The position numbers and the translations under genes were made by a program. Shown in pieces: positions 55,981-64,000 of a stretch of 64,000 nucleotides of DNA. Below the pieces are notes generated by a model, which saw only the letters and a program-made list of their open reading frames with translations, had not been told where the DNA came from and ran no database searches. Source of the DNA: Bacillus alkalicellulosilyticus (lineage in GTDB: Bacteria; Bacillota; Bacilli; Bacillales; Bacillaceae_F); assembly GCF_002019795.1 (NCBI RefSeq), contig NZ_KV917381.1:1857210-1921209 (forward strand), read 5' to 3'. Within the stretch, counting starts at the first letter, position 1. Each line of letters opens with the position of its first letter.

Positions 55981-56010
55981 TCATGACACCAACTAGAGGG
56001 AGGACTTACT

Positions 56011-56262
56011 TTGAGTAATAACTTTTTTGATAACATTCAGAAGAAAACGAATGTAAACCCAGAAGAACTTATGAAAATAGCTAATTCTGTGAGTAATGCT
56101 AATTTAAAAGATGAAAATACGATTCGCCAACTTATTGCACAAGTAGCACAAGTAGCAAATGTTCAAGTACCTAAAGAAAAGGAAGATCAAATCGTGCAGG
56201 CGATCCTTAGCGGAAACATGCCTACTGATTTCGGTTCCCTGACAAAAATGTTTAAAAAATAA
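56011..56262 (+). CDS. spoVIF: Stage VI sporulation protein F-like
   Basis: 83 residues: MSNNFFDNIQKKTNVNPEEL, a helical middle and TDFGSLTKMFKK at the end. It is like SpoVIF, a late mother-cell protein needed for proper coat assembly through GerE in B. subtilis. TTG start behind AGAGGGAGGA. A sigma-K-like promoter upstream supports a late sporulation role. Confidence 0.85.
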   Translation: MSNNFFDNIQKKTNVNPEELMKIANSVSNANLKDENTIRQLIAQVAQVANVQVPKEKEDQIVQAILSGNMPTDFGSLTKMFKK

Positions 56263-56365
56263 AAATGTAATTAGGCTTTTGCATATGCGCAATGAGAATC
56301 AAAGCATATACTATACTGTATAGCTACTAATCTAAGGGCTGTTAGCAAGGGAACCGCATTTAGTC

Positions 56366-56402
56366 AAGTTGGAGAAGTTTGCCCCAATTCTCCAACTTTT
56401 TT
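56366..56402 (+). terminator. Terminator after the spoVIF-like gene
   Basis: AAGTTGGAGAA pairs with TTCTCCAACTT around an 11-base loop, followed by TTTT. It lies about 100 bases after the stop codon. Confidence 0.8.
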
Positions 56403-56517
56403 ATTTGTCTAAAATATGTTCGATGTCATGAGGTTTTTCGTTAAATGGACAAGCTCTGTGGTACCGTTATGAAACGAATATGATATAATATCGATGTGAT
56501 AAAAGGAGGTTGGACAA

Positions 56518-56724
56518 TTGAGTACTGCTATGATGAATATGTGGATTTCTTTTATAGGATTATTTCTCATGTTTGTATCGGCTGTAACTGCGATTTATAG
56601 TCGTGAAAAGTTAAAGGGTGTTGTACGAACAATAGGGATGATAGTTGCTTTTGTATGCCTTGTTGTTTCAGGTATTATTGTATTTTTTATAGTTATCGGG
56701 GGACCGACAGCAGCCATTACTTAA
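56518..56724 (+). CDS. yphE: DUF2768 family small membrane protein (YphE)
   Basis: 68 residues with two hydrophobic segments (about 6-26 and 37-60) and few charges. Position between der and yphF and the size match YphE/DUF2768 of Bacilli, expressed during sporulation in B. subtilis and of unknown function. TTG start with AAAAGGAGG 8 bases upstream. Confidence 0.8.
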   Translation: MSTAMMNMWISFIGLFLMFVSAVTAIYSREKLKGVVRTIGMIVAFVCLVVSGIIVFFIVIGGPTAAIT

Positions 56725-56764
56725 TTTCAGTAATACACAATAAATTCAAAATAGGATGATTGAC

Positions 56765-57502
56765 ATGTCAAACATAGTACGATTTACTTTGTTAGGTTTG
56801 AGTGTGCTGCTCTTAACGGGGTGTTTATATCCGAATGAGCAACGTCTGGAAAACCAAGTGCCTTATCCAGACCAAATACAATCCGTTCAGCAAGCTGTAA
56901 ATCAGTTTCAGGCGGATACAGGTGTACTCCCGATTAAAGAAAGAGAGATGGACACACCTATCTATCAAAAATATCCGATTGACTTTGGGAAACTCGTTCC
57001 ACGTTATTTGCAAAATCCGCCGGGAAATTCATTTGAAAATGGAGGGATTTTTCAATATGTGTTAGTGGATGTGGAGGAAGCACCAACAGTCAAACTGATC
57101 GATTTGACCGTAATGAATCAAATTCGAGATGTACAGTCAACGTTGAATCGCTATATGCGATTCAACGACCTTGCGCCTATTGACGAAATGGTAGACACGG
57201 GTTTATTTATTCTTGATTTTACTGCTCTAGGTTATAACGAGCCACCAAGAGTACAGACTCCTTACTTCGGAAATTATTTACCGTTATTAATTGACAATCA
57301 AGGACAAGTGTTAATTGATTATTCGATGGATTTAAACATGGCGTTACAGCAATTTGAACACAACTATGCTTATGGGGATGACATTCGAACTATCTTAGTA
57401 GAAAATTCATTCTTTGTTCCGGTATTCTCGATACCTTACACGGTTGACGATGAAACGGGAGAACCAGCATATTTTATGAATCGAGTATTTGGAAGAGAAT
57501 AG
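56765..57502 (+). CDS. yphF: YphF-like lipoprotein
   Basis: 245 residues. The signal peptide ends in a lipobox (LSVLLLTGC), then a hydrophilic domain with no enzyme motif. In B. subtilis yphF precedes spoIVA in the same way. ATG 56765 is favoured by AGGA 9 bases upstream, ATG 56756 being inside that RBS. Probable mother-cell or membrane-surface protein; function unknown. Confidence 0.82.
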   Translation: MSNIVRFTLLGLSVLLLTGCLYPNEQRLENQVPYPDQIQSVQQAVNQFQADTGVLPIKEREMDTPIYQKYPIDFGKLVPRYLQNPPGNSFENGGIFQYVLVDVEEAPTVKLIDLTVMNQIRDVQSTLNRYMRFNDLAPIDEMVDTGLFILDFTALGYNEPPRVQTPYFGNYLPLLIDNQGQVLIDYSMDLNMALQQFEHNYAYGDDIRTILVENSFFVPVFSIPYTVDDETGEPAYFMNRVFGRE

Positions 57503-57510
57503 AATAAAAT

Positions 57511-57548
57511 AAAATCCCAAGGTCGTGATAGTGGCCTTGGGATTTTTA
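57511..57548 (+). terminator. Terminator after yphF
   Basis: AAAATCCCAAGG pairs with CCTTGGGATTTT across a 12-base loop and is followed by TTTATA. Confidence 0.9.
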
Positions 57549-57742
57549 TATTTGAATCGTTTTATAAAAAAGTACTCTCCCAATATTGAACCTTATATAT
57601 TTTATTTTAGAGCAGATCAAAATTTCGGTTATATTAGTGACTCTTAGTCATATACATACAAGAGGAAGAGGCGATTTCTGTTGCAATTATCCTTCTTTTA
57701 AAAAAATTTTATTTTATTATCCCATCTATTTCTGATTGGTTG

Positions 57743-57771
57743 TCATATTTAGTGGACAACGTCCATAAGTA
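57743..57771 (+). promoter_or_regulatory. Possible sigma-E promoter of spoIVA
   Basis: TCATATT at 57743-57749, 14 bases, CATAAGTA at 57764-57771. The -35 fits KMATATT well; the -10 shares CATA with CATACAAT. spoIVA is a known sigma-E gene. Confidence 0.5.
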
Positions 57772-57839
57772 TGTATTGTCCAATAAATATTAATAGGTGC
57801 GAAATTCGAAATCTTATATATTGATCGGGAGGGGATCAC

Positions 57840-59318
57840 GTGGAAAAGGTTGATATTTTTAAGGATATCGCTGAACGAACTGGAGGCGATATTTATCTCG
57901 GAGTAGTGGGAGCAGTTCGAACCGGGAAATCAACATTTATTAAAAAATTTATGGAGCTTGTCGTCATTCCAAACATTGAGAATGAAGGGGATAAAGCTCG
58001 TGCTCAAGATGAGCTACCTCAAAGTGCAGCAGGAAGAACGATTATGACGACAGAACCTAAATTTGTTCCGAATTCCGCTGTATCGATTCATGTTGATGAA
58101 GGATTAGATGTAAATGTACGCCTTGTTGACTGTGTCGGCTATACGGTACCAGGAGCAAAAGGGTATGAGGATGAAAATGGTCCTCGTATGATTAACACAC
58201 CTTGGTATGAGGAGCCAATCCCATTCCAGGAAGCAGCAGAAATCGGAACGAGAAAAGTCATTCAAGAGCACTCTACTTTAGGAGTAGTTGTGACAACGGA
58301 TGGTTCCATCGGAGACATTTCACGCTATGACTATGTTGAAGCAGAACAAAGAGTCATTGATGAGTTAAAAGAAGTTGGGAAGCCATTTATTATGGTCGTC
58401 AACAGTGCTCATCCGCATCATCCTGAAACAGAAGCTTTACGCCAAGAATTAAGTGAAACACATGACATTCCAGTATTGGCAATGAGCATTGAAAGTATGA
58501 CAGAATCAGACATTAACAATGTACTTCGAGAAGTATTATTTGAATTCCCTGTCCACGAAGTAAATGTAAACTTACCAAGCTGGGTCATGGTCTTAAAGGA
58601 TGACCACTGGTTACGCCAAAGCTATGAAGAAGCTGTTCGCGGTACGGTGAAAGATATTAAGAGGTTACGAGATGTTGACCGTGTCGTTGGCTTTTTCGGG
58701 GAATACGATTTTATAGAGCACGCGAGTCTAGCAGGGATTGAAATGGGTCAAGGTGTCGCAGAAATTGACCTATATGCCCCTGATAACTTATATGACCAAA
58801 TTCTAAAAGAGGTAGTCGGTGTTGAAATCCGTGGCAAAGACCACTTGCTTCAATTAATGCAAGACTTTGCTCATGCAAAATCAGAGTATGACCAAGTGGC
58901 TGATGCATTAACGATGGTAAAACAAACGGGCTACGGAATTGCGGCACCAGCCATATCTGATATGAGTTTGGATGAGCCAGAAATCATACGCCAAGGTTCT
59001 CGATTTGGAGTTCGCTTAAAAGCGGTAGCCCCATCGATTCATATGGTAAAAGTAGATGTTGAATCAGAGTTTGCTCCAATTATCGGTACCGAAAAACAAA
59101 GTGAAGAGCTTGTACGATACTTAATGCAAGACTTTGAGGAAAACCCATTATCAATTTGGGAATCTGATATCTTCGGTCGCTCGCTTAATTCAATTGTTCG
59201 TGAAGGAATTCAAGCGAAACTATCACTTATGCCAGAAAATGCACGCTACAAGTTAAAAGAAACGCTAGAACGGATTATCAACGAAGGTTCGGGCGGCTTG
59301 ATTGCGATAATTTTATAA
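57840..59318 (+). CDS. spoIVA: Stage IV sporulation protein A, coat-basement ATPase
   Basis: 492-residue mother-cell protein that polymerises on the forespore surface, using ATP, as basement of the coat. Walker A is GAVRTGKS at 24-31, the sensor region TEPKFVPNSAVSIHV and LVDCVGYTVPGAKGY follow, and the C-terminus ends in GSGGLIAIIL, needed for targeting. GTG start behind GGGAGGGG. Length equals the B. subtilis protein. A strong terminator follows. Confidence 0.96.
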   Translation: MEKVDIFKDIAERTGGDIYLGVVGAVRTGKSTFIKKFMELVVIPNIENEGDKARAQDELPQSAAGRTIMTTEPKFVPNSAVSIHVDEGLDVNVRLVDCVGYTVPGAKGYEDENGPRMINTPWYEEPIPFQEAAEIGTRKVIQEHSTLGVVVTTDGSIGDISRYDYVEAEQRVIDELKEVGKPFIMVVNSAHPHHPETEALRQELSETHDIPVLAMSIESMTESDINNVLREVLFEFPVHEVNVNLPSWVMVLKDDHWLRQSYEEAVRGTVKDIKRLRDVDRVVGFFGEYDFIEHASLAGIEMGQGVAEIDLYAPDNLYDQILKEVVGVEIRGKDHLLQLMQDFAHAKSEYDQVADALTMVKQTGYGIAAPAISDMSLDEPEIIRQGSRFGVRLKAVAPSIHMVKVDVESEFAPIIGTEKQSEELVRYLMQDFEENPLSIWESDIFGRSLNSIVREGIQAKLSLMPENARYKLKETLERIINEGSGGLIAIIL

Positions 59319-59327
59319 GAACAAATG

Positions 59328-59374
59328 AAAAGCTGAAACAGTAGGACTATTTCCTATATGTTTCAGCTTTTTTT
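59328..59374 (+). terminator. Terminator of spoIVA
   Basis: AAAAGCTGAAACA pairs with TGTTTCAGCTTTT, with an inner TAGGA/TCCTA, followed by a T-run. Confidence 0.9.
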
Positions 59375-59498
59375 ATTTAAGCAGTCAACCTAATTGATGA
59401 CTCGGCCCACTCAAGAGCAGTTCTCTTTTGCGTTTTATTTCACAGATATGCTAAAATCATTTAGACTATAGGAAAGTTGTCGAATGGAGGAAATGACG

Positions 59499-60065
59499 TT
59501 GAAAGAAGTTAATCTTGAACAAATAAAAGAAGCGGTACGAATGATTTTAGAAGCTGTTGGTGAAGATCCTGATCGTGAAGGCTTAGAGGATACACCGAAA
59601 CGAGTTGCAAAAATGTACGCAGAAGTGTTTTCAGGACTACATGCTGACCCAAGTGAGCATTTACAAACGGTGTTTGGAGAAGACCATGAAGAGCTTGTAC
59701 TCGTAAAAGATATCCCGTTTTATTCAATGTGTGAACACCATTTGGTTCCATTCTATGGAAAAGCTCATGTTGGATATATTCCACGTGGAGGCAAAGTGAC
59801 AGGCTTAAGTAAGCTAGCTCGAACGGTGGAAGTTGTGGCAAGACGTCCGCAATTACAAGAGAGAATTACTTCGACTGTGGCTAATACGATTGTAGAAACG
59901 CTAGACCCTCATGGCGTGATTGTCGTAATTGAAGCGGAGCACATGTGTATGACAATGCGTGGCGTTCAAAAGCCTGGGGCTAAAACGGTGACATCTGCTG
60001 TTCGTGGAACGTTCGCAGAAGATACTGCAGCTAGAGCTGAAGTATTATCTTTAATTAAACAATAG
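59499..60065 (+). CDS. folE: GTP cyclohydrolase I (FolE/MtrA)
   Basis: 188-residue enzyme converting GTP to dihydroneopterin triphosphate for folate. [26 protein letters not shown], the zinc site [20 protein letters not shown] and [16 protein letters not shown] are all present. I chose TTG 59499 ([12 protein letters not shown]), with GGAGG 8 bases upstream; it aligns with the B. subtilis start. ATG 59484 would add five residues and hide the RBS. mtrB follows in the same transcript. hbs, which lies between spoIVA and folE in B. subtilis, is missing. Confidence 0.95.
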   Translation: MKEVNLEQIKEAVRMILEAVGEDPDREGLEDTPKRVAKMYAEVFSGLHADPSEHLQTVFGEDHEELVLVKDIPFYSMCEHHLVPFYGKAHVGYIPRGGKVTGLSKLARTVEVVARRPQLQERITSTVANTIVETLDPHGVIVVIEAEHMCMTMRGVQKPGAKTVTSAVRGTFAEDTAARAEVLSLIKQ

Positions 60066-60134
60066 CATTGACAACAAACAGCAATTCCGTAATAGTTACA
60101 GTAACGACTTAATTTAAGGGAGGGCGGCTTGATT

Positions 60135-60353
60135 ATGAAGGCAGAACAAGAATTTTTTGTAATCAAGGCTAAAGAAGATGGTGTCAATGTGATCGGATTA
60201 ACAAGAGGGTCCGATACCCGTTTTCATCATTCAGAAAAGCTTGATAAAGGTGAAGTTATGATTGCTCAGTTTACTGAGCATACTTCCGCTGTTAAAATTA
60301 GGGGAAAAGCAATCATTCAAACCAGTCATGGGGAAATTCATACAGATGAGTAA
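60135..60353 (+). CDS. mtrB: trp RNA-binding attenuation protein (TRAP)
   Basis: 72-residue subunit of the 11-mer ring that, with bound tryptophan, wraps (G/U)AG repeats in trp leader [23 protein letters not shown] and [20 protein letters not shown] are almost invariant. ATG 60135 or TTG 60129 may be the start; GGGAGGGCGG precedes both. Its RNA targets are not in this window. A terminator follows. Confidence 0.95.
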   Translation: MKAEQEFFVIKAKEDGVNVIGLTRGSDTRFHHSEKLDKGEVMIAQFTEHTSAVKIRGKAIIQTSHGEIHTDE

Positions 60354-60383
60354 AAGCAGGACCATACCTGCTTTTCTTTTTTT
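60352..60383 (+). terminator. Terminator of folE-mtrB
   Basis: AAAAGCAGG pairs with CCTGCTTTT around ACCATA, followed by a long T-run. Confidence 0.9.
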
Positions 60384-60487
60384 CATCAAATAAATTCTAC
60401 GATATATACTGCTTCATGGATACGTAAGAAGGAATTTACGTTTTGAGACGATTTACCTTATTTTATTTTAGAGGTAACTTGTTTTTC

Positions 60488-60511
60488 GCCTGCCGATAAA
60501 TATGGTATAAT
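60488..60511 (+). promoter_or_regulatory. Extended -10 promoter of the hepS-menG-mqn operon
   Basis: TGGTATAAT ends at 60511 (extended TGn plus perfect TATAAT at 60506-60511). The -35 is weak. It lies 65 bases before hepS. Confidence 0.55.
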
Positions 60512-60575
60512 ATGTGACGATATTGAAATGAATTGAAACTTCGGTGACAGTTTCTCTGATGCGTGGAGGCTACCA

Positions 60576-61346
60576 ATGAATAATAGGATGAATGATTTTA
60601 TAACTGACTGTGTCGAAACGTTTTCTTCGATGATTGAACATCCGTTCTTACAACAATACATTCAAGAACCCATAGTCGATGAAGATAAATTAGCTTTCAT
60701 GTTTGCTATGCTTTCTGAACGACTATCAGAAAAGGAACTTAAACCGTTTGCACTTTCTGTCATACTCGTCGATGCTGCACTTACTACACATGAACTTGTC
60801 TCCTTGCAAAAATGTAATTCTGAAGCTGAAAAAAAGAATCGTCAACTAACCGTTCTTGCAGGAGATTTTTATAGCAGTCTTTATTATCAATTATTATCAA
60901 GTACTGGTAACGTTCTAATGATTCGAATTTTTAGTTATTCAATCCAAGTGATTAATGAACATAAAATGAATTTATATCAAAGTGACATGCTTTCATATGA
61001 TAGTGCCAAAGAAAATCTTAGGAATATTGAATCTGTACTTTTACAAAACATAGCTGAACATTTCGCTTTGTCTGAGTGGAAGCAGTTGCTATCTGAATAT
61101 TTCCTATTAAAACGACTTGAGCTAGAGTATAGAAAATGGTCGTCAGGACAAAGTACGCCAGTCATTCAAGCGCTTTATCATCAAAAAGGTACATTGGAAA
61201 TGATGTCATCTATCTTAGATGAATGTATTGCTAAAATTGAAGGAATGGTTGAAACAAATGACCATCTGAAAAGCTTTATGATAGAACGGCTTTCTCACGG
61301 AATTCCTTCTTATCGATTAAAAGAGAAAGTGACGGGAGAAGGGTAA
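60576..61346 (+). CDS. hepS: Heptaprenyl diphosphate synthase component I
   Basis: 256-residue small subunit of the heptaprenyl diphosphate synthase that makes the C35 chain of menaquinone-7. KNRQLTVLAGDFYSSLYYQL and INEHKMNLYQSD match HepS; no DDxxD motif is present, since catalysis is in HepT. GTGGAGGC upstream of the ATG. The hepT gene, next after menG in B. subtilis, is displaced beyond the window's edge by the mqn-type genes. Confidence 0.92.
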   Translation: MNNRMNDFITDCVETFSSMIEHPFLQQYIQEPIVDEDKLAFMFAMLSERLSEKELKPFALSVILVDAALTTHELVSLQKCNSEAEKKNRQLTVLAGDFYSSLYYQLLSSTGNVLMIRIFSYSIQVINEHKMNLYQSDMLSYDSAKENLRNIESVLLQNIAEHFALSEWKQLLSEYFLLKRLELEYRKWSSGQSTPVIQALYHQKGTLEMMSSILDECIAKIEGMVETNDHLKSFMIERLSHGIPSYRLKEKVTGEG

Positions 61347-61349
61347 AAG

Positions 61350-62054
61350 ATGGGACAATCAAAAGAAGAAAAAGTTCATCAAGTATTTGAAAAAGTTTAT
61401 GAGAAATACGATACGATGAATTCTGTCATTAGTTTTCAAAGACATAAAGCTTGGCGAAAAGATACAATGAAACGAATGGATGTCAAAAAAGGCTCCTATG
61501 CCCTAGATGTTTGCTGTGGAACAGCGGACTGGACGATTGCGTTAGCTGAGGCAGTTGGACCAACTGGAAAAGTCATTGGCCTTGATTTCAGTAAAAATAT
61601 GCTATCCATTGGAGAAGAAAAAATCCAAGGTCTTACGATTGAAAACGCTACGTTAATTCATGGGAATGCCATGGAATTACCATTTGAAGACAATACGTTT
61701 GATTATGTAACGATTGGGTTTGGACTTCGAAATACGCCAGATTATCAACAAGTGATTAATGAAATGTATCGTGTAGTAAAACCTGGAGGGAAAGTAGTGT
61801 GTCTTGAAACATCACACCCTACCATTCCAGTCTTTAAGCAATGTTACTATTTATACTTCAGGTATGTGATGCCATTGTTTGGGAAAATCTTCGCAAAAAG
61901 CTATCAAGAATATTCATGGTTACAAGAGTCTACGATGAACTTTCCTGGTCGAGAAGAACTTGCCAATCTCTTCTCAAATGCAGGATTCTATAACATAGAA
62001 GTAAGACCTTACTTTGGTGGCGTTGCAGCAATGCATATTGGCTTTAAACGCTAG
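61350..62054 (+). CDS. menG: Demethylmenaquinone methyltransferase
   Basis: 234-residue UbiE/MenG methyltransferase for the last step of menaquinone synthesis. [21 protein letters not shown], the SAM motif [18 protein letters not shown] and [20 protein letters not shown] are diagnostic. It begins 3 bases after hepS with GGGAGAAGGG in its upstream end. It serves both the classical and futalosine routes. Confidence 0.95.
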   Translation: MGQSKEEKVHQVFEKVYEKYDTMNSVISFQRHKAWRKDTMKRMDVKKGSYALDVCCGTADWTIALAEAVGPTGKVIGLDFSKNMLSIGEEKIQGLTIENATLIHGNAMELPFEDNTFDYVTIGFGLRNTPDYQQVINEMYRVVKPGGKVVCLETSHPTIPVFKQCYYLYFRYVMPLFGKIFAKSYQEYSWLQESTMNFPGREELANLFSNAGFYNIEVRPYFGGVAAMHIGFKR

Positions 62055-62083
62055 AAGGAATTGGACAGATATAGAATTGAGGA

Positions 62084-62956
62084 ATGAATGTGATTACGAA
62101 AATAAAAGTCATTCTTGAAATGATTAAGTTTGAACATACGATATTTGCATTACCTTTTGCTTTCTTAGGGGCTGTATTAGGTGGATTTACAATTAACGGT
62201 ACATGGCCAGAGCCAATGCAATGGGTATGGATTACGCTAGCGATGGTAGGAGCAAGAAGTGCAGCAATGGCATTAAACCGTGTTATTGATGCAGCAATTG
62301 ATAAAAAGAATCCACGAACCGCTAGTCGAGCAATTCCAGCAGGATTGATTTCTAAAATTGAAGTTTATGTCTTTATTATACTTTCTTTTGTTTTATTATT
62401 TTTTTCAGCCTATCAGTTAAACATGCTAGCGGTATACTTGCTTCCTATCGCTGTTTTTTTCTTAGTCATTTACTCGTATACAAAACGATTTACTTGGGCT
62501 TGTCACCTTGTCCTTGGGATTACGATTGCCATTGCACCTTTGGGAGGCTGGGTCGGTGTAACGGGAACCTTAACTTGGGAAGCATTTCTATTGTTTCTAG
62601 CAGTCGCCTTGTGGACAGCTGGATTTGATGTGATTTATGCTACACAGGATGCAGATTATGACAAAGGTGAAGGGCTTTATTCAATTCCTAGTTCATTTGG
62701 AATTGCCAAAGCGCTTGTGATTGCGAAAGGACTTCATATTATAAGCTTCCTTTGTTTAGTGCTTTTGTTCTTTGCAAGTCCATTGCTTGGTATTCTATAC
62801 CTGATTGGTGTTATCATTGCTGGTGGAATCATGGTTTATGAGCATTCGCTCGTATCTGCAGATGACTTATCTAAAGTGAACGTTGCTTTTTTTACAATGA
62901 ACGGTATCTTAAGTATTGTGATGCTAGTCTTTACAATAGGAGATTTGTTGTTATGA
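62084..62956 (+). CDS. mqnP: UbiA-like prenyltransferase, probable futalosine-pathway MqnP
   Basis: 290-residue membrane prenyltransferase. The first Asp-rich motif NRVIDAAIDKKNPRTASRAIPAG and the second DVIYATQDADYDKGEGLYSI are intact, with about eight hydrophobic segments. In futalosine-type organisms a UbiA relative prenylates the dihydroxynaphthoate carboxylate, while classical Bacilli use MenA elsewhere. The neighbouring UbiX and MqnA genes make MqnP the likely role. The start may be ATG 62084 or GTG 62090, which has better distance to GAGG. Confidence 0.85.
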   Translation: MNVITKIKVILEMIKFEHTIFALPFAFLGAVLGGFTINGTWPEPMQWVWITLAMVGARSAAMALNRVIDAAIDKKNPRTASRAIPAGLISKIEVYVFIILSFVLLFFSAYQLNMLAVYLLPIAVFFLVIYSYTKRFTWACHLVLGITIAIAPLGGWVGVTGTLTWEAFLLFLAVALWTAGFDVIYATQDADYDKGEGLYSIPSSFGIAKALVIAKGLHIISFLCLVLLFFASPLLGILYLIGVIIAGGIMVYEHSLVSADDLSKVNVAFFTMNGILSIVMLVFTIGDLLL

Positions 62957-63552
62957 GTGAAGAAAAAGGGATTTATACGGTTGGCATAACTGGAGCTAGC
63001 GGGGCACAATATGGTGTCAGGTTAACACAGGAGCTTCTATCACAAAAGTATAAAGTACACCTTGTCATTACCGAGGCAGGCTGGCAAGTATTTAGAGAAG
63101 AGCTACAATTAGACACTTCAGATCGCCAAAGCGTGTTGAATCAATTGTTTCCACAATCTAATGACTTACTTCATTATCATGATCTTCACGACTATGCTGC
63201 TCCGATTGCTAGTGGTTCCTACCAAAACAAAGGGATGTTTATTATTCCTTGTTCCATGGGGACATTATCTGGCATAGCCCATGGTGCGTCTGGAAATCTA
63301 TTAGAACGAACGGCGGATGTCATGCTAAAGGAGAGACGACCGTTACTTATTGTTCCAAGAGAAACACCACTTCATCAGATTCACTTAGAGAACATGTTGA
63401 AAATAACTAAAGTAGGCGGATTGATTGTACCAGCTATGCCTGGTTATTATCATTTACCTAAAACGCTTGATGATATTATTAATTTTGTAGTAGGAAAAGT
63501 ATTAGATAGTGCTCATATCAAACATCAGTTATTTACCCGCTGGGGGGAGTAA
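62953..63552 (+). CDS. ubiX: UbiX-family flavin prenyltransferase
   Basis: 199 residues. VGITGASGAQYGVRLTQELL at the N-terminus, IPCSMGTLSGIAHGASGNLLERTADVMLKERRPL and VPRETPLHQIHLENMLKIT are UbiX signatures. It makes prenylated FMN, the cofactor of UbiD-type decarboxylases; a UbiD-type enzyme acts late in the futalosine route. It overlaps mqnP by 4 bases (ATGA). Confidence 0.93.
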   Translation: MSEEKGIYTVGITGASGAQYGVRLTQELLSQKYKVHLVITEAGWQVFREELQLDTSDRQSVLNQLFPQSNDLLHYHDLHDYAAPIASGSYQNKGMFIIPCSMGTLSGIAHGASGNLLERTADVMLKERRPLLIVPRETPLHQIHLENMLKITKVGGLIVPAMPGYYHLPKTLDDIINFVVGKVLDSAHIKHQLFTRWGE

Positions 63553-63554
63553 AC

Positions 63555-64000
63555 ATGACACTAGTTATTGGCGAAATTTCTTACACTAACATATTACCTA
63601 TATTTTATTATGTTGACCGACAAAAATTATCACAGTTAGGTTGTACTTTTATTCCTAAGATTCCTGCAAAGTTAAATCAAGACATGGCTGAAGGGCGGAT
63701 TGATGTTGGAGGTATTTCATCCTTCGCTTATGGAGAAAACGCGGATGCCTATACGGTGCTGCCTAATCTATCAGTCTCATCGTTTGACAGCGTAGGTTCA
63801 ATTTTTTTGTTTTCAAAATATCCAATTGAACAACTAGATGGCAAACGAATAGCTCTGACGTCTAGTTCTGCAACATCCTCAAATTTATTAAAAATAATTT
63901 TGGGTACCTTTATGAATCATCAAATAGCATACGATGTGATGGAGCCGAATTTTCAGAAGATGATGGCTACCTATGATGCGGCCTTATTGATTGGAGACGA
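63555..64000 (+). CDS. mqnA: Chorismate dehydratase MqnA, 3' end cut by window
   Basis: First enzyme of the futalosine pathway, turning chorismate into 3-enolpyruvylbenzoate. The 148 visible residues start MTLVIGEISYTNILPIFYYV and contain GRIDVGGISSFAYGENAD and KRIALTSSSATSSNLLKII, the MqnA family's periplasmic-binding-protein-like fold. ATG 63555 with GGGGGGAG upstream, 2 bases after ubiX. The frame is open to the window edge, where about half the usual length has been read. Confidence 0.93.
   Translation, partial: MTLVIGEISYTNILPIFYYVDRQKLSQLGCTFIPKIPAKLNQDMAEGRIDVGGISSFAYGENADAYTVLPNLSVSSFDSVGSIFLFSKYPIEQLDGKRIALTSSSATSSNLLKIILGTFMNHQIAYDVMEPNFQKMMATYDAALLIGD

Larger units (their letters stand above)
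57503..57839. other. Intergenic region upstream of spoIVA
   Basis: No gene. It contains the yphF terminator (57511-57548), an AT-rich stretch, and near 57743-57771 a sigma-E-like promoter flanked by an inverted pair GGACAA (57754) / TTGTCC (57776). Confidence 0.7.

Overview
The window reads as a chromosomal segment of a low-GC, endospore-forming Bacillaceae, most like alkaliphilic Bacillus relatives. It carries gerA-type germinant receptor genes, sleB-ypeB, spoIVA, a spoVIF-like gene, a T-box, an S-box, TRAP, OpuA/GbsR and a bacillithiol reductase (ypdA). Gene order follows the B. subtilis ypbB-to-menG region with several local changes. No rRNA, tRNA, CRISPR array, IS element or prophage was seen. 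This comes from reading the sequence and remembered family features; no database search was run.

Layout: 1-2.3 kb, end of a cobalamin nucleotide-loop operon (cobS, a cobC-type phosphatase, an aberrant short cobU-like gene, pduO-type adenosyltransferase). 2.5-5.6 kb, an esterase, a DUF3231 gene with an in-frame nonsense codon, and a VanW lipoprotein. 5.8-10.6 kb, a gerA-B-C operon behind a sigma-G-like promoter, then an M23/LysM peptidase. 10.6-11.3 kb, a gene-free repeat island: 36-bp hairpin units, a 187-bp element with inverted ends, 26-bp repeats. 11.3-14.9 kb, serA under a T-box, an M14 peptidase and a ferredoxin. 15.2-19.4 kb, ypbB-recQ-ypbD-ypbE-like-ypbF. 19.4-21.2 kb, tiny genes, a possible minus-strand RNA and an unknown anchored protein. 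21.3-25.9 kb, opuA operon facing gbsR, with a PrmA-like methyltransferase. 26-30 kb, pxpBAC (5-oxoprolinase) and an ECF sigma/anti-sigma pair. 30.2-37.5 kb, ypbG, a CarH-like B12 photoreceptor gene, ypbH, ddl, ypdA, asparaginase, prsW and a small zinc-ribbon gene. 37.6-45.5 kb, an S-box-controlled methionine operon (metI-metC-yitJ-metH). 45.7-48.9 kb, sleB-ypeB and a PilZ protein. 49.2-57.5 kb, cmk-plsC-S1-fni, ypzI, yphA, der, plsY, spoVIF-like, yphE, yphF. 57.8-64 kb, spoIVA, folE, mtrB, hepS, menG, then UbiA-like, UbiX-like and mqnA genes pointing to the futalosine route to menaquinone; mqnA runs off the right edge.

Cobalamin links three places: coenzyme assembly/adenosylation at the left end, the CarH-like regulator at 31.5 kb, and B12-dependent MetH at 42-45 kb. 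Observations most worth a second look are the CobU-like protein with no candidate guanylyl-accepting histidine, the stand-alone CarH-like regulator, the repeat island at 10.6-11.3 kb, the possible orphan minus-strand RNA near 19.7 kb, the nonsense codon in the DUF3231 gene, and the loss of gpsA and hbs from their usual neighbourhoods.
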